This document shows, one piece after another, positions 8,636 through 17,041 of a stretch of DNA of 64,000 nt; within the stretch, counting starts at the first letter, position 1; each line of letters opens with the position of its first letter. The DNA lies in assembly GCA_030424845.1 (NCBI GenBank), contig JAUHWC010000003.1, positions 371,416 through 435,415 on the forward strand, read 5' to 3'. The DNA comes from Alphaproteobacteria bacterium (GTDB taxonomy: Bacteria; Pseudomonadota; Alphaproteobacteria; Sphingomonadales; Sphingomonadaceae). The translations under genes were made by a program, and so were the position numbers. Below the pieces are notes generated by a model. It made no database searches. It was not told where the DNA came from and saw only the letters and a program-made list of their open reading frames with translations.

Positions 8636-10053
8636 AACCTGTCGAGGATGCTCTTGGCGAAGGCGCTCAGCGTGTCATCGCGCGCGCCCATGATCACGAT
8701 GCGGTCCCCGGGCCGCGCGATGGCGACAATGTGATCGCCGCAGGCTTCGCGCCCGGGGATGTGTTCGGCATGGCCGCCAGCTTCGCGGATCAGGCCGACA
8801 ATGCGCTCGGTTCCCTCGGAACGGTCCACCGTGCCGCCGAAATAGACCGGGTCGCACATGATGGTCACGTCCTCCTTGCCCAGCACGGCGGCGAAGGTCT
8901 TTGCGAGTTCGTGGCCCATCTGCCGCAAGGGGCCATAACCATGCGGCTGGAAAAAGGCGATCACGCGGCCTTCATGCGCCTTCAATGTGTCCAGCGTGGC
9001 GCGGCACTTTTCCGGGTTGTGGCCGAAATCGTCGATCACGGTGATGCCGCTCTCGCTGGTGCCGACGATGTCGAACCTGCGGGCGAGGCCCTTGAAGCTG
9101 GCGAGCGCCATCGCCGCGTCATGCACCTCCACGCCCAGCGCCACGGCCCCCGCGATCGCGGCGAGCGCGTTGGACAGGTTGTGCCTGCCCGGCATCGGCA
9201 GGCGCAGCGAATGGGCGGTGTTGCTGCGGCGATCGACCAGCAGGGCGGAAATGCTGGTGGCATCCTCGATGATCGTACCCGGTTCGATCCCCAGGTCGGC
9301 TTCGGGATGGTCGATGGCGAAGGAGATGCGCTTTTTCGCCCTTTCGGAGAGATAGCGCGAATCCTCGTCATCGAAATTCACTGCCGCCACATCGGCGCGG
9401 GCCACGAAATTGCCGAACAGGCGGCGCAGTTCCTCGATGCTCTTGTGGTCAAGGCTGACATTGAGCAGCACCGATACGGTGGGGTTGTAGAGCTCGATCG
9501 AGCCGTCGCTCTCGTCCACCTCGCTCACGAAGGTGCCGTGATAGCCCACCCGCGCGCTGGCGAAGGGATTGTCGGGGCGAATGAAGTTTTTCATCACCGC
9601 GCCGTTCATGATCGTCGGATCGCGGCCGTCCTCGCGCAGGATCCAGCCGATCATGCCGGTCACCGTGCTCTTGCCGCTGGTCCCGCCGATGGCGACGGAC
9701 CTTGGGCTGGCGTTGAACAGGCGGGACAGCAGCTCGGCGCGTGTAAGCCTCTTGCAGCCAAGCTCGTTGGCGCGGGCGACTTCGGGGACGGTATCCTCGA
9801 TCGCTGCGCTGGCCACCAGCACCTGCTTCGCGGACTGGATGCCGCTGCCGTCCTGCGGGCTCAGTTCAACGCCCTGCGCTTCGAGGAAAGCCTTCTTTTC
9901 CAGCGTGCGGCCCTGGTCGAAACTGCGGTCCGACCCGCCGACCCTTGCGCCAAGGCCTTTCAGGATCATCGCCAGCGGCAGCATGCCCGATCCACCAATG
10001 CCGCAGAAGAAGTAGGGATGGTGGAGCAAGGCGTCGTCAGCGATGTCTGTCAT
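8632..10053 (-). CDS. Mur ligase family protein (MurC/Mpl-like)
   Basis: ATP-dependent Mur ligase of 473 aa. The N-terminal nucleotide-binding start FFCGIGGSGMLPLAMIL is MurC/Mpl-like, the central P-loop is GGTSGKST instead of the usual GTHGKTT, and the C-terminal motif is DDFGHNPEK instead of DYGHHP/DFAHHP. MurC adds L-Ala to UDP-MurNAc; Mpl adds recycled murein tripeptide. The gene stands outside a dcw cluster and is divergent, 56 bases away, from an LD-carboxypeptidase whose product would be the Mpl substrate, so I favour a recycling role. The motif changes show it belongs to a separate subfamily, and its substrate is uncertain. Confidence 0.8.
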   Translation of the reverse strand: MTDIADDALLHHPYFFCGIGGSGMLPLAMILKGLGARVGGSDRSFDQGRTLEKKAFLEAQGVELSPQDGSGIQSAKQVLVASAAIEDTVPEVARANELGCKRLTRAELLSRLFNASPRSVAIGGTSGKSTVTGMIGWILREDGRDPTIMNGAVMKNFIRPDNPFASARVGYHGTFVSEVDESDGSIELYNPTVSVLLNVSLDHKSIEELRRLFGNFVARADVAAVNFDDEDSRYLSERAKKRISFAIDHPEADLGIEPGTIIEDATSISALLVDRRSNTAHSLRLPMPGRHNLSNALAAIAGAVALGVEVHDAAMALASFKGLARRFDIVGTSESGITVIDDFGHNPEKCRATLDTLKAHEGRVIAFFQPHGYGPLRQMGHELAKTFAAVLGKEDVTIMCDPVYFGGTVDRSEGTERIVGLIREAGGHAEHIPGREACGDHIVAIARPGDRIVIMGARDDTLSAFAKSILDRL

Positions 10054-10109
10054 TCCTTGTGACTATTGCGGGAGTGGCGCTTTGTGAAGCGGGAGATTAG
10101 AGGAAAAGC

Positions 10110-10922
10110 ATGACAAAATGCATCGGCATCGTCTGCCCCGGAAAACCCATCCTGCAAGAGCGGGCCCAAAGCGTGCTGGAACTGGCGCGAGTCAGCCATC
10201 CGCAGCTGGAATTGCGGCTTCACCAGGCCGCCACGCAGGAACACGGACATTTTGCCGGTGACGATGCCACGCGCCTTGCCGCGCTACTGGAATACGCCAA
10301 CGATCCGGGAATCGATGCGATCTGGTTCGGCATGGGCGGATATGGTTCCGCCCGGATCGTGGGCGAGGTGATCGCCGGGCTGGGCGAGGCGGCACAGGAC
10401 AAGACTTTCCTGGGGTATTCGGACTGCGGCGTGCTGCTGGGCGCGCTCTACAAGCACGGCATCGGCCATCCGGTGCACGGGCCGCTGGTGGGCGATATCC
10501 GGCGCGAGGGCGGGGCGGAATGCGTCAACCGCGTGCTCGACTGGTTCAGCGGCAACCGGCAAGGGCTGGAGCCGGGCCTTGATGAAAGACCCGCCGTCGC
10601 CTTCAACCTGATGACGCTGGCGATGCTGGTAGGCACCGACTTCATGCCGGACCTCACCGGCCACGTGGTGCTGCTGGAAGAGGTTTCCGAGCACCTTTAT
10701 GCCGTGGACCGGCTGTTCTTCCACGTCACCCAGCATTTGCGCGGGGTTGCAGGCATCCGCCTTGGCGAGGTGTCCGACGTGCCGGAAAATGATCGTCCCT
10801 TCGGTTATGACGAGGAACAGATCGCCCGTTACTGGTGCGAAAAGACCGGCATTGCCTACCTCGGACGTGCGGATGTCGGCCATTCGTCTGCCAACAGGAT
10901 TGTCCCCTTCGGCCTTGCCTGA
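10110..10922 (+). CDS. LD-carboxypeptidase (peptidase S66 family)
   Basis: Serine peptidase of 270 aa that in this family removes the terminal D-Ala from murein tetrapeptides in the cytoplasm. Visible family motifs are WFGMGGYGSARI, the nucleophile GYSD (Ser104), a LLEEV glutamate region and a C-terminal DVGHSSANRIVPFG histidine, giving a Ser-Glu-His triad. It has no signal peptide, as expected for a recycling enzyme. Somewhat shorter than the usual 300 aa. MccF-type immunity proteins share the fold, but the cell-wall neighbour opposite makes LdcA-like recycling the better reading. Confidence 0.87.
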   Translation: MTKCIGIVCPGKPILQERAQSVLELARVSHPQLELRLHQAATQEHGHFAGDDATRLAALLEYANDPGIDAIWFGMGGYGSARIVGEVIAGLGEAAQDKTFLGYSDCGVLLGALYKHGIGHPVHGPLVGDIRREGGAECVNRVLDWFSGNRQGLEPGLDERPAVAFNLMTLAMLVGTDFMPDLTGHVVLLEEVSEHLYAVDRLFFHVTQHLRGVAGIRLGEVSDVPENDRPFGYDEEQIARYWCEKTGIAYLGRADVGHSSANRIVPFGLA

Positions 10923-10970
10923 CGCAGCTTCCGCCAATAGGCGGGCCGCGAGAGAAGGAGTTTTGCAACG

Positions 10971-11906
10971 ATGATCGCATTTGTCTTTCCCGGACAGGGT
11001 AGCCAGAAAGTCGGCATGGGCGCGGAACTGGCCGCAGCCAGCGCCGCCGCACGCGAAGTGTTCGAGGAAGTGGACGAGGCGCTGGGCCAGAAGCTCACCG
11101 CCATCATGATGGATGGCCCGGAAGACCAGCTCACCCTTACTGAAAACGCGCAGCCGGCGATCATGGCCCATTCGATCGCCATCGCCCGCGTGCTGGAACG
11201 CGATTTCGGCGTGAAACTGGCGGAAAAGGGTGAGGCTGTCGCCGGACACTCGCTGGGCGAATATTCGGCGCTGGCCGCCGTGGGCGCGTTCTCGCTGGCT
11301 GATAGCGCACGGCTCCTCAAGCTGCGCGGGCAGGCGATGCAGCAGGCCGTGCCCGTAGGCGTGGGCGGCATGTGCGCGCTGCTGGGCGCAGACCTTGAAA
11401 AGGCCACCGCGCTGGCAGAAGCGGCCGCGCAAGGCGAGGTGTGCGAAGTGGCCAATGACAATGATCCGGGCCAGGTTGTCCTGTCCGGCCATGCCGGCGC
11501 GATTGCCCGCGCGGTGGAACTGGCCAAGGAACATGGCTGCAAGCGCGCCGTGCCGCTGCCGGTCTCCGCGCCCTTCCATTGCTCGCTGATGCAGCCTGCT
11601 GCCGATGCCATGGCCGAAGCGCTCGCCGCCACCCCGCCGCAGCCCATGCTGCTGCCGGTCTATTCCAACTTCACCGCCACGCTGACCAGCGAGCCTTCCG
11701 TCGAGCAGGACCTGCTGGTGAAGCAGGTGACCGGCCGCGTGCGCTGGCGCGAAAGCATGGAAGCCATGGGGCAGGCCGGCATTACCCATTTCGTGGAACT
11801 GGGCGGCAAGGTCGTTGGCCCGATGATCCGCAAGATCGTGCCCGCTTCCACCCAGTCGAGCCTGGTGTCGATGGAAGACATCGAGGCCCTGGTAAAGGAG
11901 ATTTGA
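10971..11906 (+). CDS. fabD: Malonyl-CoA:ACP transacylase
   Basis: Loads malonate onto acyl carrier protein for type II fatty-acid synthesis. 311 aa, usual length. It starts with IAFVFPGQGSQKVGMG, has the active-site GHSLGEYSAL (Ser94), the conserved VPVGVGGMCALLG region and the APFHCSLM histidine segment. The ATG follows aagaaggag spacing. fabG begins 3 bases after the stop, so the two form an operon. acpP and fabF, which often follow, are not present. Confidence 0.97.
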   Translation: MIAFVFPGQGSQKVGMGAELAAASAAAREVFEEVDEALGQKLTAIMMDGPEDQLTLTENAQPAIMAHSIAIARVLERDFGVKLAEKGEAVAGHSLGEYSALAAVGAFSLADSARLLKLRGQAMQQAVPVGVGGMCALLGADLEKATALAEAAAQGEVCEVANDNDPGQVVLSGHAGAIARAVELAKEHGCKRAVPLPVSAPFHCSLMQPAADAMAEALAATPPQPMLLPVYSNFTATLTSEPSVEQDLLVKQVTGRVRWRESMEAMGQAGITHFVELGGKVVGPMIRKIVPASTQSSLVSMEDIEALVKEI

Positions 11907-11909
11907 GAC

Positions 11910-12671
11910 ATGTTCGACCTTACCGGAATGAATGCCCTCGTCACCGGCGCTGCCGGTGGCATCGGTTCCGCCATTTCCCGTGCGCTGGCCGCACAGGGCG
12001 CACGCCTTGCCTTGTCCGGCACCAATGCCGCCAAGCTGCGCGCCTTCCGCGAGGAATTGAACGACAGTTACGAGTATGATGCCGGCCCGCATGTCGAGAT
12101 CACCTGCGACCTGTCCAACCGCGAACAGGTGGACGAACTCGTGCCCGCCGCGCTCGATACGCTGGGCGGGATCGATATCCTCGTCACCAATGCCGGGATC
12201 ACCCGCGATAACCTGGCCATGCGGATGAAGGACGAGGAATGGGCAGATGTCATCACCATCAACCTTGAATCGACCTTCCGCCTGATGCGTGCGGCTGCCC
12301 GCCCGATGATGAAGGCCCGCTTCGGCCGCGTGATCGCGATCACCAGCGTGGTGGGTGCCACGGGCAACCCGGGCCAGATGAATTATTGCGCCGCCAAGGC
12401 AGGCATCACCGGCATGACCAAGAGCTTCGCGCAGGAAGTGGCATCACGCGGCATCACTGCCAATTGCGTTGCTCCCGGCTTCATCCGCACCCCGATGACG
12501 GACGTGCTGACTGATGACCAGAAGGCTGCGATCAACAGCAAGATCCCGATGGGCCGCATGGGCGAGGGCGAGGATATCGGCAGCGCCGTGGCCTTTCTGG
12601 CCTCGAAGGAAGCCAGCTACATCACCGGCCAGACCATTCACGTGAATGGCGGCATGGCCATGATGAGCTGA
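11910..12671 (+). CDS. fabG: 3-oxoacyl-[ACP] reductase
   Basis: NADPH-dependent ketoacyl-ACP reductase of the SDR superfamily, 253 aa. The cofactor motif is TGAAGGIG near the N-terminus, the catalytic serine lies in AITSVVGATGN, and Tyr/Lys in MNYCAAKAG. The C-terminus ends in ITGQTIHVNGGMAMMS, characteristic of FabG. A short insertion (about residues 50-57, NDSYEYDAG) makes it slightly longer than the E. coli enzyme. It is co-transcribed with fabD; together they provide two steps of fatty-acid elongation. Confidence 0.95.
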   Translation: MFDLTGMNALVTGAAGGIGSAISRALAAQGARLALSGTNAAKLRAFREELNDSYEYDAGPHVEITCDLSNREQVDELVPAALDTLGGIDILVTNAGITRDNLAMRMKDEEWADVITINLESTFRLMRAAARPMMKARFGRVIAITSVVGATGNPGQMNYCAAKAGITGMTKSFAQEVASRGITANCVAPGFIRTPMTDVLTDDQKAAINSKIPMGRMGEGEDIGSAVAFLASKEASYITGQTIHVNGGMAMMS

Positions 12672-12696
12672 TCCGGGGTTATCGGAACAAGTCATC

Positions 12697-13329
12697 ATGT
12701 CCCGTCACGTTGTCCTGCTGGGCGATTCCATCTTCGACAACGGCGCCTATGTCGCCGGTGGCCCTGACGTTGCGCAGCAATTGCGCGAGATGATCGGGCG
12801 GGAAAGCAGCGTCACGCTGGCTGCTGTCGACGGAGAGAGCTGCGCGATGGTTCCCAAGCAGTTCGCGAAGATACCGGCCAATGCCACCCACCTCGTCGTG
12901 TCGGCTGGCGGCAACGACATCCTGCAGCACGCCGCGTTATTGACAGAACAGGCAGCCAGTTTTGCCGAGGTGCTGGAAACGCTGGCGGACGCGCAGGAGG
13001 ATTTCAAGGCAACGCATCGCCACATGCTGTCTGCCGTTGTGGCGCGCGGCCTGCCGGTGGCGATCTGCACGATCTACGATACCAATTATGACCCGCCTTT
13101 CGGCCGCGCGGCGAAGACGGCGATCAGCATCTTCAACGACGCGATCACCCGCAATGCCCACGCCATCGGCTGCGACATCATCGACCTGCGGCTGGTCTGC
13201 ACCGAGCCGGCGGACTTCGCCAATCCGATCGAGCCTTCGGAGCGCGGCGGGATGCGCATTGCCTCTGCGATAAGGCGATACCTCAATGCCGAAACCCTTC
13301 TCCCCGGGCAGACGCGGGTCTTCTGCTGA
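12697..13329 (+). CDS. SGNH/GDSL-family hydrolase
   Basis: Small esterase/lipase-like protein of 210 aa without a signal peptide. Block I is VVLLGDSIFDN (nucleophile Ser in GDS) and block III is VSAGGNDIL; the glycine and asparagine of the oxyanion hole are therefore present. The usual C-terminal DxxH block is not evident; in its place is DFANPIEPSERGG, so the catalytic histidine is unclear. It lies 25 bases after fabG and may be read from the same transcript. Substrate unknown. Confidence 0.82.
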   Translation: MSRHVVLLGDSIFDNGAYVAGGPDVAQQLREMIGRESSVTLAAVDGESCAMVPKQFAKIPANATHLVVSAGGNDILQHAALLTEQAASFAEVLETLADAQEDFKATHRHMLSAVVARGLPVAICTIYDTNYDPPFGRAAKTAISIFNDAITRNAHAIGCDIIDLRLVCTEPADFANPIEPSERGGMRIASAIRRYLNAETLLPGQTRVFC

Positions 13330-13494
13330 CGCGGCAGGGCTTGATCGCGCCGTTTATCCCCAAGGAATTGCCCGTATCGGGGATGAATCCTTGCCCCTGT
13401 TTCCTCCCCCGTTAAGACTGAACGCATCATTTTCCGGCGCTTGCGGGCGATTCCGGCTCTTTCGGGATAGCCGCTACGCGAAAAGGGGTAAGCG

Positions 13495-14622
13495 ATGAAG
13501 GCCACCATCGAACGCGCGAAATTGCTGCGTTGTCTGTCTCACGTCCAATCCGTGGTGGAACGCCGCAACACCATTCCCATCCTCTCTAACGTGCTGATCG
13601 AGGCATCGGCGGATGGCCTGGTCAAGATCATGGCGACGGACCTTGACCTGCAGGTTGTCGAAAGCCTGCAGGCCGCATCGGTGGAGGATGCAGGATCCAT
13701 CACCGTATCGGCCCACCTGCTGTTCGACATTGCCCGCAAGCTGCCCGATGGGGCGCAGGTCAGCCTGGAAACGGCGGACAACCGCATGGTTGTGAAGGCC
13801 GGGCGCAGCCGCTTCCAGCTGCCCACATTGCCGCGCGATGATTTCCCCGTGATCGTGGAGGGCGACCTGCCCACCAGTTTCGAGATCTCGGCGGAACTGC
13901 TTGCCGAACTGATCGACCGCACGCGGTTTGCCATCTCCACGGAAGAAACCCGCTATTACCTCAACGGCATTTTCTTCCACGTCGCGGACGAGGACAAGCC
14001 GGTGCTCAAGGCAGCTGCCACCGATGGCCACCGCCTGGCCCGTTTCACGATCGATCGCCCTGCGGGCGCGGAAGGCATGCCGGACGTGATCGTGCCGCGA
14101 AAGGCCGTGGCCGAACTGCGCAAGCTGCTGGAAGAAGCGCTGGATGGCAGCGTGCAGATCGACCTGTCGCCCTCCAAGATCCGCTTCACGCTGGGCGGGG
14201 AGGGCGGTGTCGTCCTCACCTCCAAGCTGATTGACGGCACCTTCCCCGATTACAGCCGCGTGATCCCCACCGGCAATGACAAGCTGCTCAAGGTCGATCC
14301 CAAGAGTTTCTTTGCCGGTGTCGACCGTGTGGCCACCATCGCCACGGAAAAGACCCGTGCCGTGAAGATGGGCCTCGATGCGGACAAGGTGACCCTGTCC
14401 GTCACCAGCCCCGACAACGGCAATGCCGCGGAAGAGCTGGCGGCCGATTACCGGTCCGAGCCGATGGAAATCGGCTTCAACGCCAATTACCTGAAGGACA
14501 TCCTCGCACAGATCGACAGCGATACGGTGGAGCTGCACCTGGCCGATGCCGGGGCTCCCACGCTGATCCGCAAGGATGAAGGCAGCCCGGCGCTCTACGT
14601 TCTCATGCCCATGCGGGTTTGA
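13495..14622 (+). CDS. dnaN: DNA polymerase III subunit beta (sliding clamp)
   Basis: Ring-shaped processivity clamp that tethers the replicative polymerase to DNA, 375 aa, usual length. The N-terminus MKATIERAKLLRCLSHVQSV and the segment NTIPILSNVLIEA are diagnostic, and the C-terminus ends in PALYVLMPMRV with the conserved MPMR. Start ATG at 13495 follows gggtaagcg. It is not next to dnaA or recF here; that separation is common in alphaproteobacteria. The 165-base upstream gap holds its promoter region, with no gene seen. Confidence 0.98.
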   Translation: MKATIERAKLLRCLSHVQSVVERRNTIPILSNVLIEASADGLVKIMATDLDLQVVESLQAASVEDAGSITVSAHLLFDIARKLPDGAQVSLETADNRMVVKAGRSRFQLPTLPRDDFPVIVEGDLPTSFEISAELLAELIDRTRFAISTEETRYYLNGIFFHVADEDKPVLKAAATDGHRLARFTIDRPAGAEGMPDVIVPRKAVAELRKLLEEALDGSVQIDLSPSKIRFTLGGEGGVVLTSKLIDGTFPDYSRVIPTGNDKLLKVDPKSFFAGVDRVATIATEKTRAVKMGLDADKVTLSVTSPDNGNAAEELAADYRSEPMEIGFNANYLKDILAQIDSDTVELHLADAGAPTLIRKDEGSPALYVLMPMRV

Positions 14623-15023
14623 TGCGGGACAGCATGTGCCGTCTGGCTGGCGTGGCAGGGGCGTTTGCGCTCCTGGCAACGCCGTTGCCGGCCAGCGCGC
14701 AGGTCATCAGTGATCCCGATGATGCGCTTGATTGCGCCCTGGCCGTGTTCACCCCTCTGACGCGCCAGGCACAGCAGTCGGGCGATGAGGTGGACGTCGA
14801 GGCCGTGACCATGTTCCTCACCTATTTCGCCGGTCGGCATGACAGCCTCAGCAGCGAATCCTTCGGTGAAGGGCTCAATGCGCGGGGAAGGGAGATCGAC
14901 CTGTCCAAGCTCGATCGGCTGGTCGGCCCGTGCCTCGATGAATTCGGCACCTATTCGCAGAGCCTCGATGCGGCTGACGAGGTGATGTACGGTATCGAGG
15001 ATCGCCTCACCAAGGGGCAATAG
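14622..15023 (+). CDS. Small secreted hypothetical protein (paralogue of next gene)
   Basis: A 133-aa protein with a signal peptide ending in PASAQ. The ATG overlaps the dnaN stop (TGATG), so translation is probably coupled. The mature part (about 105 aa) is mostly helical with one cysteine near its start (DDALDCALAVF), a MFLTYFAGRHDS segment and a second cysteine in VGPCLDEFG, followed by an amphipathic helix. The same order of elements recurs in the gene at 15135, so the two are tandem diverged paralogues. I recognise no named family. Confidence 0.7.
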   Translation: MRDSMCRLAGVAGAFALLATPLPASAQVISDPDDALDCALAVFTPLTRQAQQSGDEVDVEAVTMFLTYFAGRHDSLSSESFGEGLNARGREIDLSKLDRLVGPCLDEFGTYSQSLDAADEVMYGIEDRLTKGQ

Positions 15024-15134
15024 GGGGCGATGGCCGCCGGGCCTGCCTGATGGGGAGGGCGGGTTGGCGACCTGCCTTGCACCTGGGCTGGTGCTCCGTA
15101 CCAACACATGTTTCTGGATTTGGGGGGATTTTGC

Positions 15135-15515
15135 ATGAAAACCATTGTTTCAGGTGTCGCCGCCGCGCTTGCTGCCGTTGTTGCCGTTCCGGTGTCGGTC
15201 TCTGCCCAGGAAGCCGTGATCGATCCGGTCGAGGCGAAGCAGTGTTCGGTCTGGGCGAGTTATCTCGCCTCGCGCATCACGGATGAGCAGACCTTGCAGG
15301 CGCTGCTCTTCGCGACGAACTATTTCACCGGCTATTACGAAGGCGCCACCGGCCGGGCGATCGGGGATGACAAGGATGTCGCCCCGCTGCTGGAGGTGGA
15401 GGCCGATCTCGAACGATTTACCGAGATCTGCGCCACGCACATGGAAGGGTTCGGTGCGCGCATGGGGGCTTGGGGCGATTTCCTGAGCACGCTGGAAGAC
15501 GAAGCAGCCGGGTAG
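15135..15515 (+). CDS. Small secreted hypothetical protein (paralogue of previous gene)
   Basis: A 126-aa protein with a signal peptide (residues 1-23, ending in VSVSAQ). I start it at the ATG at 15135 rather than at 15108, which would put nine polar residues before the signal. The mature part mirrors its upstream neighbour: DPVEAKQCSVWASYL, then FATNYFTGYYEGA, then LERFTEICATHMEGFG, with two cysteines at equivalent places. The base run upstream carries no other gene. Function unknown; the pair may be periplasmic helical-bundle proteins. Confidence 0.7.
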   Translation: MKTIVSGVAAALAAVVAVPVSVSAQEAVIDPVEAKQCSVWASYLASRITDEQTLQALLFATNYFTGYYEGATGRAIGDDKDVAPLLEVEADLERFTEICATHMEGFGARMGAWGDFLSTLEDEAAG

Positions 15516-15555
15516 CGGGAACCCACGGCGGCAGGGGTGTCCGCAGCAGGCTGCC

Positions 15556-16878
15556 TCAATCCCGCGCGCGGATCATCGCTTCGATATCGACGAATTTCTC
15601 GCGCGGGGCATCTGCGCGCGCGGCGCGTTCCTCGGCTTCCTCGATCTTCTTCCAGTCGCGGAAGGTGACGATATCCAGCCCGCGCTCGGCGGCCAGCTTG
15701 TCGAAACCTTCGCGGCCCTGCTTCGCGCCCTTGCCGATGGTGCCGGAATCGAAATCCTCGGTGATCGCCTCGATCACGCTGTATCCGTCGGGACGGTTGG
15801 TGCCGATGGTGCCCGACGGGCCGCGCCGCGCCCAGCCCACGCAATAGAGACCGGGCAGGATGCGTCCCTCGTCATTGGCGAAGCGCCCGGCGCGCTCGTC
15901 AAAGGGAACGCCGGGAATGGGCGATGTGCGATAGCCGATGCAGGCCACCACAAGGTCCGCCTCCAGCGTGCCCTTCTTGCCCGTGCCCTGGGCCCGGCCG
16001 CGCACCAGTTCGGTCTGTTCGACCTCGATGGCCTGCACTTTCCCGTCACCGATCAGCGCCACCGGCTGGGCGAAGAAGGCGAATTCGATGGCGACCGGCT
16101 TTTCGGCGCGGATATCCTCCGGGATGGCCGCGAACTGGCGCAGGATGGTGGCGCTCTTGCGCAGGCCTGGCTCAAGCATGGCATCCTCCGCCACGTCGGG
16201 CAGGTCGTCCTTGTGGACATGCGGGCAGGCGCGTTCCAGCCGGCCCAGCTCGCCCAGTTCCTTGGGTGTCATCATGATCTGGTGCGGCCCGCGCCGCCCG
16301 AGGATCACGATCCGTTCGATCTTCGATGCCACCAGCATGTCCAGCGCATGGGTCACGATGTCGCTGCCGGCGAACTCCTCACGCGATTTGGCGAGGATGC
16401 GCGCCACGTCCAGCGCGACATTGCCCATGCCGATGACCACGGCTGTCTTGCCGGACAGGTCGGGATCGAGATCGGCGAATTGCGGATGGCCGTTGTACCA
16501 GCCGACGAAGGCTGCCGAGCCGTAAACATTGCCGAGATCCGATCCACTTATCCCCAGATCGCGGTCCCTGGGTGCCCCGGTTGCAAGCACCACCGCGTCG
16601 TAAAGCTCCTGCAACTCGGCAATCGAGATGTCCTTGCCGACCGTGATATTGCCGACGAAGCGGACATTTTCGGTCAGCGCGACCTTTTCGTATCGCCGGG
16701 ACACGCCCTTGATGGACTGGTGATCGGGTGCAACGCCTGTGCGAATCAAGCCGTAAGGCACTGGCAGGCAATCGAAAATGTCGACGCGCACATCCTCGCC
16801 GAAGGTCTTCTGCGCCGCTTCGGCCGTGTAGTAGCCCGCCGGGCCGGAACCGATGATCGCGATATGCCGCCTGGCCAT
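15556..16878 (-). CDS. Ferredoxin--NADP+ reductase, adrenodoxin-reductase type
   Basis: FAD flavoenzyme of 440 aa passing electrons between NADPH and ferredoxin. It has the FAD motif IIGSGPAGYYTAEA at the N-terminus, PVPYGLIRTGVAPDH characteristic of the FprA/adrenodoxin-reductase group, the NADP motif VIGMGNVALDVARIL and a late GWARRGPSGTIGTN FAD-contact segment. Length agrees with this group (about 450) and not with plant-type FNR. It is a stand-alone gene, divergent from the GGDEF gene at 17042. Partners could include a [2Fe-2S] ferredoxin for P450s or the KorAB enzyme in this window, but that is only inference. Confidence 0.92.
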   Translation of the reverse strand: MARRHIAIIGSGPAGYYTAEAAQKTFGEDVRVDIFDCLPVPYGLIRTGVAPDHQSIKGVSRRYEKVALTENVRFVGNITVGKDISIAELQELYDAVVLATGAPRDRDLGISGSDLGNVYGSAAFVGWYNGHPQFADLDPDLSGKTAVVIGMGNVALDVARILAKSREEFAGSDIVTHALDMLVASKIERIVILGRRGPHQIMMTPKELGELGRLERACPHVHKDDLPDVAEDAMLEPGLRKSATILRQFAAIPEDIRAEKPVAIEFAFFAQPVALIGDGKVQAIEVEQTELVRGRAQGTGKKGTLEADLVVACIGYRTSPIPGVPFDERAGRFANDEGRILPGLYCVGWARRGPSGTIGTNRPDGYSVIEAITEDFDSGTIGKGAKQGREGFDKLAAERGLDIVTFRDWKKIEEAEERAARADAPREKFVDIEAMIRARD

Positions 16879-17041
16879 GCGCGCCCTCCCTTTCCCAATG
16901 CAGCGATAGTAACCTTAAACGGCGCGCGCTCAAGTGGCAGGGAAATCCGCAAGAATTCACGCGAAACCGGCATTTGCCAGCCATCAATTCTTCCTGCCGG
17001 ATTAACGCTTTTTCAAAGGCAAATGGGCCATAGCGCCGGGT

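Noticed and set aside
8572..10062. A 496-codon plus-strand frame opposite the Mur ligase
   Set aside because: Shadow frame with no domain; the minus-strand protein has ordered Mur motifs.
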